DNA of 6,259 nt from JAATGI01 sp036510675 (lineage in GTDB: Bacteria > Pseudomonadota > Alphaproteobacteria > ATCC43930 > CGMCC-115725): contig DATCDN010000103.1 of NCBI GenBank assembly GCA_036510675.1, positions 1 through 6,259 on the forward strand, in the 5' to 3' direction. Below are positions 1 through 4,698 of the stretch, one piece after another. The number at the start of each line of letters is the position of its first letter. The first letter of the stretch is position 1. Below the pieces are notes generated by a model. The model did not search any database. It was not told the DNA's origin and saw only the letters and a list, made by a program, of their open reading frames with translations. Both the position numbers and the translations under genes were made by a program.

Positions 1-103
1 CTCCAAATCCACTAAATCCCACGACAACCGTGACCGGTTCGCCTGCAACACCCGCGCACCACCACACATCGCCACCCCCTCCGCTCCCGCAAAGAGAATC
101 ACA

Positions 104-182
104 TCCCAATAAAATTGGGAATCCTTCACACGCTCCAAAGCTGGAGTCCATGGTTGCCATAGGTCCCGGCCTGCGCCGGGAC
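104..182. repeat. Cluster of three small hairpins in non-coding DNA
   Basis: Positions 1-272 contain no reading frame I can support. Within them lie three consecutive inverted repeats: TCCCAAT at 104-110 pairs with ATTGGGA at 114-120 (7-bp stem, AAA loop); CTCCA at 133-137 pairs with TGGAG at 142-146; GTCCCGGC at 163-170 pairs with GCCGGGAC at 175-182 (8-bp stem, CTGC loop). The last resembles the common genomic repeat built around a 'CCCGGCCTGCGCCGGG' core. None is followed by a T-run on either strand, so a standard intrinsic terminator is not supported, although they lie downstream of the minus-strand toxin gene and could slow or end its transcript. The rest of 1-103 shows nothing recognisable. 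Confidence 0.45.
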
Positions 183-244
183 GGGGGAAAAGGGGGGATA
201 ATGCGTCTTTGCGTTTAGTCTTTTTGAAAGCCGGTGGCTTGAGG

Positions 245-258
245 TGGCCGGGCCAAGC
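245..258 (+). repeat. Fragment of the REP-like element found upstream of rutR
   Basis: These 14 bases (TGGCCGGGCCAAGC) match exactly, in inverted orientation, bases 1686-1699 of the REP-like copy upstream of the TetR gene. The second half of the hairpin stem is not preserved (AAGCTTGCGG follows), so this looks like a decayed or half copy just beyond the stop codon of the toxin gene. Confidence 0.4.
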
Positions 259-272
259 TTGCGGAGGATGGG

Positions 273-665
273 CTAAAGCGCGGCAAATCCCGCCTGCCGG
301 GCCGCCTTGCGGTCAAACGTCGCGGTGTGCCGGCACCCGTGCCGCAGATTGGCGGCGGCAATGAACGCATCGGCGAAATCACCCCCCGAACGATACGCGG
401 TCAACGAGGACCACGCTTCTTGCGCGTCCTCGATGACGAATTGACGGATGCGAAATATGGTTTCCAGCGCGGTGGCCACCCGTCCCCGCGGATAGCGATA
501 ACCGGCCTCCAAGACCCAGACCAGTTCGCACAGCACGATCCGATTGATAAAGGCAGGATCGTCCATCGAGCACTTTTCGCCGATGAACTTCTCCGCCTGA
601 ACCGCCTGCTCAGGATCGTCCTGCACCAAATACCGGAGCAGGACGTTGGTATCGAGGCCGATCAT
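273..665 (-). CDS. vapC: VapC-family toxin, PIN-domain ribonuclease
   Basis: This 130-residue protein is a full-length PIN domain, the usual size of VapC toxins, which are Mg2+-dependent endoribonucleases that cut tRNA, rRNA or mRNA when free of their antitoxin. The N-terminus MIGLDTNVLLRYL is the classic PIN opening, with acidic residue D5. E47 (CELVWVLE), D96/D99 (GGDFADAFIA) and D118 (ATFDRKA) supply the rest of the acidic metal-binding cluster, so the active site looks intact. The ATG overlaps the TGA of the antitoxin gene by four bases (662-665, ATGA), which fixes the start and implies translational coupling; a GGCGGG tract just upstream can act as ribosome binding site. The RNA target cannot be told from sequence. 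A related PIN nuclease with another role is possible, but the paired antitoxin makes VapC the clear reading. Confidence 0.92.
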   Translation of the reverse strand: MIGLDTNVLLRYLVQDDPEQAVQAEKFIGEKCSMDDPAFINRIVLCELVWVLEAGYRYPRGRVATALETIFRIRQFVIEDAQEAWSSLTAYRSGGDFADAFIAAANLRHGCRHTATFDRKAARQAGFAAL

Positions 666-901
666 TTCCCGCCAGCGCGGTCGCGGATCGCCGCGTTCAT
701 CGCCTCGATCGACAGGCGGCGCGGCGCCGGCGCAAGCAGCCCCTTCAACGCGGATACGTCGAGAGTGACGGGCAACAGGACCACTTTTCCATCCGCCTCG
801 ACAATGTATTCGACGCGGTCGCCCGGCTTGAGCTTGAGATGCCGCCTGATGGCGCCGGGTATCGTGGTCTGCCCTTTGCTGGTGATGGTCGAGGCGCTCA
901 T
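662..901 (-). CDS. vapB: AbrB/MazE/SpoVT-type antitoxin of the VapC toxin
   Basis: This 79-residue protein has a swapped-hairpin AbrB DNA-binding fold at residues 1-45: TITSKGQTTIP (5-15), then RRHLKLKPGDRVEYI and a VVLLPV strand. Residues 46-79 form a polar tail containing LSIEAMNAAIRD, as expected for the toxin-neutralising segment that docks on the PIN domain. In this family the antitoxin blocks the toxin by direct binding and represses its own promoter through the AbrB fold. The frame stays open far upstream into the TetR gene region, but the ATG at 901 is chosen because the AbrB domain starts there, an AGG lies 7 nt before it, and a promoter sits just upstream. It shares an ATGA overlap with the toxin. 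It is 68 bp downstream of the TetR gene on the same strand, so some read-through from that gene is possible. Confidence 0.92.
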   Translation of the reverse strand: MSASTITSKGQTTIPGAIRRHLKLKPGDRVEYIVEADGKVVLLPVTLDVSALKGLLAPAPRRLSIEAMNAAIRDRAGGK

Positions 902-928
902 TTCCTTACCTGAATTCAAATTCCTTAC
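902..928 (-). promoter_or_regulatory. Direct repeat flanking a palindrome, candidate operator of the toxin-antitoxin module
   Basis: On the minus strand GTAAGGAA occurs twice, at 928-921 and 909-902, 19 bp apart. Between the copies is the 8-bp palindrome TGAATTCA (911-918). The arrangement covers the expected transcription start and runs into the ribosome binding region of the antitoxin. AbrB-type antitoxins usually bind such sites to repress their own operon. That this one is bound is inference. Confidence 0.4.
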
Positions 929-929
929 T

Positions 930-959
930 ATCATACCTTGCCAGCCGGGACGACGGCAA
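930..959 (-). promoter_or_regulatory. Sigma-70-like promoter of the toxin-antitoxin operon
   Basis: On the minus strand TTGCCG (959-954) and TATGAT (935-930) are separated by 18 bp. They match the -35 and -10 consensus at 4/6 and 5/6 positions. Transcription would start near 923, giving a leader of about 22 nt before the antitoxin ATG at 901. The promoter lies wholly in the 68-bp gap behind the TetR gene, so the module can be transcribed on its own. Confidence 0.55.
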
Positions 960-969
960 TCCCGTGACC

Positions 970-1635
970 TCACCGCGTCAGGCCCAGCCCGTTGAGCACC
1001 AGGCTGGTGATGGTGGCGCGCGCGTCGTCGTAGAATTCGGCGTCGAGATGCTTGCGGTTCATCACCGCGCTCATTTGCACCGAAAAATCGGCATAGGTCT
1101 GGGTCGCGGCCCAGATCATGAAGAACAGATGGGCCGGCGCGATCGGCCGGATCTTGCCGTCGGCGATCCAGCCCTCGACCAGGGCGCCCTTGTCCTTCAC
1201 CAGGTCGCGCACCCGCCCGCGCAAGAACCCGCCGATATGCGGCGCGCCCGCCAGCATCTCCATCGCCCACAGCCGCGACGGGCCGGGCAGGCGCCGCGAC
1301 AGGTCGATCTTGCGCGCGAGATAGCGCGACAGCGCATCCGCCGGGTCGGCGCCGGGCCGCAGCTCGTCCATCGCATCGACCCACATTTCGAGGATGCGGT
1401 CGAGCACGCTTTCATAGAGCGCCTGCTTGGTGCGGAAATAATAATGGAGATTGGGCTTCGGCACCCCGGCGAGCCGCGCGATCTCGGCGGTACTGGCGCC
1501 GCTAAAGCCCTTTTGCGCGAACACGGTTTCCGCCGCCTTGAGGATTTTCGCGACATTGCGCCGCCGGATCGCGCCGGGACGGACCGCCGGTTTCGCCGCC
1601 GCCGGCCGCTTGCGCCTCGCACTCTTCGTCGCCAT
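970..1635 (-). CDS. rutR: RutR-like TetR-family repressor of pyrimidine catabolism
   Basis: This 221-residue regulator has a basic, Ala/Pro-rich N-terminal stretch (1-25) and a TetR helix-turn-helix at about 30-75: AAETVFAQKGF, STAEIARLAGVPKPNLHYYF, then TKQALYESVLDRI. The C-terminal ligand domain resembles E. coli RutR as I remember it, notably SRLWAMEMLAGAP (120-132), LVEGWIADGKIRP (152-164) and FFMIWAATQTYADF (171-184). RutR binds uracil or thymine and then leaves its operator. The gene is divergent from a pyrimidine-reducing operon with a RutR-type palindrome between them, so local repression is the likely role; autoregulation is possible. The ATG at 1635 is preferred over in-frame starts up to 1770 because it has AGGGG 9 nt upstream and begins close to the conserved domain; longer versions would translate the REP-like repeat. 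A different TetR ligand cannot be excluded. Confidence 0.87.
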   Translation of the reverse strand: MATKSARRKRPAAAKPAVRPGAIRRRNVAKILKAAETVFAQKGFSGASTAEIARLAGVPKPNLHYYFRTKQALYESVLDRILEMWVDAMDELRPGADPADALSRYLARKIDLSRRLPGPSRLWAMEMLAGAPHIGGFLRGRVRDLVKDKGALVEGWIADGKIRPIAPAHLFFMIWAATQTYADFSVQMSAVMNRKHLDAEFYDDARATITSLVLNGLGLTR

Positions 1636-1673
1636 GCCGTCCCACCCCTGTGTGAGGCGCGCCAAGAAATGCC

Positions 1674-1703
1674 CGCCTTGGCCGGGCTTGGCCCGGCCAT
1701 CCA
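1674..1703 (-). repeat. REP-like hairpin element, copy A
   Basis: This is a 30-bp unit with an 8-bp stem, GGCCGGGC (1680-1687) and GCCCGGCC (1691-1698), around a 3-nt loop. Read on the minus strand it matches copy B (1755-1784, plus strand) at 26 of 30 positions. It sits 38 bp upstream of the TetR start codon. It would be in the leader of that gene if transcription starts near the operator at 1843-1864. Confidence 0.7.
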
Positions 1704-1754
1704 TGACTTTTATCTTTTCGGCACCGTGGATGCCAGCAGCCGCACACTTATTCG

Positions 1755-1784
1755 TGGATGCGCGGGCCAAGCCCGCGCAAGGCG
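1755..1784 (+). repeat. REP-like hairpin element, copy B (inverted relative to copy A)
   Basis: TGCGCGGGC (1759-1767) pairs with GCCCGCGCA (1771-1779) around a CAA loop. The unit matches the reverse complement of copy A except for two dinucleotides in the stem. There GC...GC in copy A is CG...CG here, so pairing is kept. Two such copies in opposite orientation about 50 bp apart form a BIME-like pair in the divergent regulatory region. Confidence 0.7.
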
Positions 1785-1842
1785 AAGCAGGATTCCGTCC
1801 GCCCCCAATGGGCGGAGAGGGATTTGAGAGACGAGGCCATAT

Positions 1843-1864
1843 AACTTGATCAATCGGTCAAGTT
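1843..1864. promoter_or_regulatory. RutR-type operator in the divergent rutR/preT region
   Basis: The core at 1846-1861 is TTGATCAATCGGTCAA. It matches the E. coli RutR consensus that I recall, TTGACCAnnTGGTCAA, at 12 of 14 defined positions. The symmetry extends outwards to 22 bp: the half-sites AACTTGATCAA and AACTTGACCGA agree at 9 of 11 positions. A possible -10 hexamer, TATAAC, lies at 1840-1845 directly against the core, but I see no good -35 at the right distance. Bound repressor would then cover the transcription start of the preT operon. The centre is 46 bp before the preT ATG and about 218 bp before the rutR ATG. Confidence 0.78.
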
Positions 1865-1899
1865 CTGTAGAGTTGCCGGGATGGGGCGGGGAGCGCGGC

Positions 1900-3279
1900 A
1901 TGGCAGGGAATGAGGCTGACCGGCGGTTGAGCGGCGAGGCGCCCGATATCGCGGCGGGCCGGCTCGATCCCGCCCACTACGCCGACCATTTCGGCGATCT
2001 GCATCCGGTGCTGGCGCGCGAGCAGGCGCTGGTCGAGGCCAATCGCTGTTATTTCTGTTACGACGCGCCGTGCATCGAGGCGTGTCCCACCGGCATCGAC
2101 ATTCCGGGCTTCATCCGCAAGATCGCGACCGACAATGTCACCGGCGCCGGCATCCGTATCCTCGAGGCCAACATCTTCGGCGGCGCCTGCGCCCGCGTCT
2201 GCCCGACCGAGATTCTGTGCGAACAAGCCTGCGTGCGCACCGCCCAGGAGGGCGACCCGATCAAAATCGGCCGGTTGCAGCGTTACGCCACCGACCCGAT
2301 TCTCGAAGCGGACACGCACCCCTTCGCGCGGGCGGCGCCGACCGGCAAGCATATCGCGGTGGTCGGCGGCGGGCCGGCGGGGCTGTCCTGCGCCCATCGC
2401 CTCGCCCAGCTCGGCCACGACGTCACGGTATTCGAGGCGCGCGAGCGCCTGGGCGGCCTCAACGAATATGGCGTCGCCGAATATAAGGTGCCGCATCGCT
2501 TCGCCCAGACCGAGATCGATTTCGTCCTCGGCATCGGCGGCATCGCCGCCAAGACCAGCCAGGCGCTGGGCCGCGACATTTCCCTGGCGCAATTGCGCCG
2601 CGACTATGCCGCCGTGTTTCTCGGCATGGGGCTTGCCGGCGTCAAGGCCCTGGAATGCGAGGGCGAGAATGTCGCCGGTGTTGCCAACGCCGTCGATTAC
2701 ATCGCGGCGCTGCGCGGCGCGGACGATCTGGCGCGCCTGCCGGTGGGGCGGCGCATCGTGGTGATCGGCGGCGGCAACACCGCCATCGATATCGCGGTGC
2801 AGACCAAGCGGCTCGGCGCCGAGGAGGTAACGCTGGTCTATCGGCGCGGCCCCGGCACCATGAGCGCGACCGCGCATGAGCAGGAATTCGCCCGGATCAA
2901 CGGCGTCACCATCCGCCATTGGGCGCGGCCGGTCCGACTCCACATCGCCGGCGACCATGTCGCCGCCGCCGAGTTCGAGACCACGACGCAGATGGAAAAC
3001 GGCCATGTCATCGGCACTGGCGCGCGATTCTCGCTGGCGGCCGACATGGTGTTCAAGGCGATCGGCCAAAGCTTCATCGCCGATCCGCTGGCGCCGGACC
3101 GGCTCGACGCGCTGGAATTAGAGAATGGCCGCATCCGGATCGACGCGGCATTCCGCACCTCGCTGCGGGGCGTGTGGGCCGGCGGCGATTGTGTGGCGCG
3201 CGGCCAGGACCTCACCGTCGAGGCGGTCGAACACGGCAAGCGCGCGGCGATCGACATCGACGCCGCGCTGCTTGGGTAG
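1900..3279 (+). CDS. preT: Dihydropyrimidine dehydrogenase, NAD(P)H/FAD/Fe-S subunit (PreT/PydX)
   Basis: This 459-residue protein is the electron-input subunit of bacterial dihydropyrimidine dehydrogenase. It oxidises NAD(P)H and passes electrons via FAD and two [4Fe-4S] clusters to PreA. Cluster cysteines are C50, C53, C58, C62, C101, C107 and C111. With Q127 (IGRLQRYATD) they align at a constant offset of 29 with pig enzyme C79, C82, C87, C91, C130, C136, C140 and the unusual ligand Q156, as I recall that numbering. The FAD Rossmann motif is VVGGGPAG (154-161) with E179. A nucleotide site follows at VVIGGGNTAID (287-297), then LVYRRG, and the FAD-closing AGGD motif is at 427-430. The ATG at 1900 has GGGGAG 6 nt upstream. 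A TTG at 1846 in frame is rejected because that stretch is the RutR operator. NADH versus NADPH preference is not clear. A stand-alone glutamate-synthase-like small subunit is the alternative, but adjacent preA argues against it. Confidence 0.94.
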   Translation: MAGNEADRRLSGEAPDIAAGRLDPAHYADHFGDLHPVLAREQALVEANRCYFCYDAPCIEACPTGIDIPGFIRKIATDNVTGAGIRILEANIFGGACARVCPTEILCEQACVRTAQEGDPIKIGRLQRYATDPILEADTHPFARAAPTGKHIAVVGGGPAGLSCAHRLAQLGHDVTVFEARERLGGLNEYGVAEYKVPHRFAQTEIDFVLGIGGIAAKTSQALGRDISLAQLRRDYAAVFLGMGLAGVKALECEGENVAGVANAVDYIAALRGADDLARLPVGRRIVVIGGGNTAIDIAVQTKRLGAEEVTLVYRRGPGTMSATAHEQEFARINGVTIRHWARPVRLHIAGDHVAAAEFETTTQMENGHVIGTGARFSLAADMVFKAIGQSFIADPLAPDRLDALELENGRIRIDAAFRTSLRGVWAGGDCVARGQDLTVEAVEHGKRAAIDIDAALLG

Positions 3280-3294
3280 GAATGTATCGCCATC

Positions 3295-3403
3295 GTGCGT
3301 CCTTCGACTGCTCGCCCGGACCTACGTCCGGGCTGCGCGCTCAGGATGAGGAAAATTTTACCTCATCCCGAGCGTCCGCGAAGCGGACAGTCGAGGGACG
3401 CAC
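3295..3403. repeat. Branched inverted-repeat element inside the preT-preA gap
   Basis: The 141-bp gap between preT and preA is filled largely by one structured element. The outer arms 3295-3310 and 3388-3403 pair at 15 of 16 positions. The inner arms 3340-3351 (CTCAGGATGAGG) and 3361-3372 pair at 11 of 12 around an AAAATTTTA loop. Between them are two side hairpins: GCCCGGAC/GTCCGGGC at 3314-3333 and GTCCGC/GCGGAC at 3374-3388 (its last base is shared with the outer arm). The whole can fold as a four-armed cruciform. The 'CTCAGGATGAGG...CCTCATCC' and 'CGCGAAGCGGAC' words are typical of dispersed intergenic repeats that I recall from alphaproteobacterial genomes. It has no T-run after a stem, so it is probably not a strong terminator. 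Confidence 0.85.
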
Positions 3404-3410
3404 GGCGGAT

Positions 3411-3416
3411 AGGAGG
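3411..3416 (+). promoter_or_regulatory. Consensus Shine-Dalgarno of preA
   Basis: A perfect AGGAGG lies 4 nt before the ATG at 3421. It fixes the preA start and excludes the in-frame GTG at 3295 inside the repeat. It is the strongest ribosome binding site in the window, so preA has its own efficient translation start despite the structured gap behind preT. Confidence 0.8.
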
Positions 3417-3420
3417 ATTC

Positions 3421-4695
3421 ATGGTTGATCTGTCCATCAACTTCGCCGGCATCAAGGCGCCCAACCCGTTCTGGCTCGCCTCGGCGCCGCCGACCGACAA
3501 GGCCTATAATGTCGAGCGCGCGCTGCGCGCCGGCTGGGGCGGGGTGGTGTGGAAGACGCTGGGCGAGGACCCGCCGATCGTCAACACCGCATCGCGTTAT
3601 GGCGCGACCTCCTACAAGGGCCTGCGGATCGCCGGCTTCAACAATATCGAGCTGATCACCGACCGGCCGCTGCAGGTCAATCTCGACGAGATCACGGCGG
3701 TGAAGCGGCGCTGGCCCGACCGCGCCATCATCGTGTCGCTGATGGTGCCGTGCACCGAGGATAGCTGGAAGAACATCCTGCGGCGGGTCGAGGCGACCGG
3801 CGCCGACGCGGTCGAGCTGAATTTCGGCTGTCCCCACGGGATGTCGGAGCGCGGCATGGGCGCCGCCGTCGGCCAGGTGCCCGACTATGTCGAGATGGTG
3901 ACGCGCTGGTGCAAGGCGGCGACGCGCATGCCGGTGATCGTGAAGCTGACGCCCAATGTCACCAGCATCCTCGGGCCGGCGCGCGCGGCGGTGAGGGGCG
4001 GCGCCGACGCGGTGAGCCTCATCAACACCATCAATTCCATCGTCGGCATCGACCTCGACCTAATGGCGCCGGAGCCGGTGGTCGATGGCAAGGGCACGCA
4101 TGGCGGCTATTGCGGGCCGGCGGTAAAGCCGATCGCGCTGCACATGGCGGCGGAGATCGCGCGCGACCCCGAATGCCGCAACATTCCGGTGTCCGCCATC
4201 GGCGGCATCGAAAGCTGGCGCGACGCGGCGGAGTTCGTCGCGGTCGGCGCCGGCTCGGTTCAGGTCTGCACCGCCGCGATGCATTACGGCTTCAAGATCG
4301 TCGATGACATGATCGACGGCATGGCGCGCTGGATGGCCGGCGCGGGGTATGACCGGATCGGCGATTATCGCGGCCGCGCCGTGCCCAACATCACCGATTG
4401 GCAGTATCTGAACCTCAACTATCAGACCATCGCCGTCATCGACCAGGATCTGTGCATCAAATGCGGCCTGTGCCATGTCGTGTGCGAAGACACCTCGCAC
4501 CAGGCGGTGGCGGCCTTGCGCGAGGATGGCAAGCGCCGCTATCAAGTGATCGACGAAGCGTGCGTCGGCTGTAACCTCTGCATGCATGTCTGTCCGGTCG
4601 AGGGCTGTATCACCATGAAACAGATGGAAACCGGCAAGCCGGCGCTGAATTGGACGCGGCACCCGAACAACCCAACGCGCCAGGCCGCCGAATAG
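3421..4695 (+). CDS. preA: Dihydropyrimidine dehydrogenase, catalytic FMN/Fe-S subunit (PreA/PydA)
   Basis: This 424-residue cytoplasmic subunit reduces uracil or thymine to the 5,6-dihydro base, the first step of reductive pyrimidine breakdown. Residues 1-330 form a dihydroorotate-dehydrogenase-like FMN barrel. Residues 338-400 hold a two-cluster ferredoxin domain with CIKCGLCHVVC (345-355) and CVGCNLCMHVC (381-391). Against pig dihydropyrimidine dehydrogenase, as recalled, N75, N134, C137, K175, N202 and T203 align at a constant offset of 534 with N609, N668, the catalytic acid C671, K709, N736 and T737. G136 stands where the pig enzyme has S670. The sequence NFGCPHGMSERGMG (134-147) is the active-site loop. 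It should pair with PreT encoded upstream; together the two correspond to the single fused mammalian chain. The amidohydrolase start follows three bases after the stop. Dihydroorotate dehydrogenase is excluded by the C-terminal ferredoxin domain and by the neighbours. Confidence 0.95.
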   Translation: MVDLSINFAGIKAPNPFWLASAPPTDKAYNVERALRAGWGGVVWKTLGEDPPIVNTASRYGATSYKGLRIAGFNNIELITDRPLQVNLDEITAVKRRWPDRAIIVSLMVPCTEDSWKNILRRVEATGADAVELNFGCPHGMSERGMGAAVGQVPDYVEMVTRWCKAATRMPVIVKLTPNVTSILGPARAAVRGGADAVSLINTINSIVGIDLDLMAPEPVVDGKGTHGGYCGPAVKPIALHMAAEIARDPECRNIPVSAIGGIESWRDAAEFVAVGAGSVQVCTAAMHYGFKIVDDMIDGMARWMAGAGYDRIGDYRGRAVPNITDWQYLNLNYQTIAVIDQDLCIKCGLCHVVCEDTSHQAVAALREDGKRRYQVIDEACVGCNLCMHVCPVEGCITMKQMETGKPALNWTRHPNNPTRQAAE

Positions 4696-4698
4696 CGC

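Noticed and set aside
163..182. Intrinsic terminator for the toxin gene
   Set aside because: The 8-bp stem is strong but no T-run follows on the minus strand, and it lies about 90 bp past the stop codon; it is better called a repeat hairpin.
30..218. 62-codon plus-strand frame in the left intergenic region
   Set aside because: It has low-complexity Pro/His-rich content, runs through hairpins and has no ribosome binding site or recognisable domain.
327..995. 222-codon plus-strand frame across the toxin-antitoxin genes
   Set aside because: It is a shadow; the minus strand encodes clear PIN and AbrB domains with the usual ATGA overlap.
1636..1770. Longer TetR protein beginning at 1770
   Set aside because: The extra 45 codons would translate REP-like copy A and add nothing conserved; the ATG at 1635 has an AGGGG at good spacing.
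1846..1899. N-terminal extension of PreT from a TTG codon
   Set aside because: The stretch coincides with the RutR operator, has no ribosome binding site of its own, and the ATG at 1900 has GGGGAG 6 nt upstream.
1858..3069. 403-codon open frame on the minus strand opposite preT
   Set aside because: It is an antisense shadow; the composition is unlike a folded protein and the plus-strand frame holds all Fe-S and nucleotide-binding motifs.
3314..3403. Terminator between preT and preA
   Set aside because: No stem is followed by a T-run; the only T-rich bases are in the inner loop. The two genes encode one enzyme, and no preA promoter is visible in the gap.
3295..3420. Longer PreA beginning at GTG 3295
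   Set aside because: The extra 42 codons are the inverted-repeat element; AGGAGG before ATG 3421 and the PreA N-terminus decide the start.
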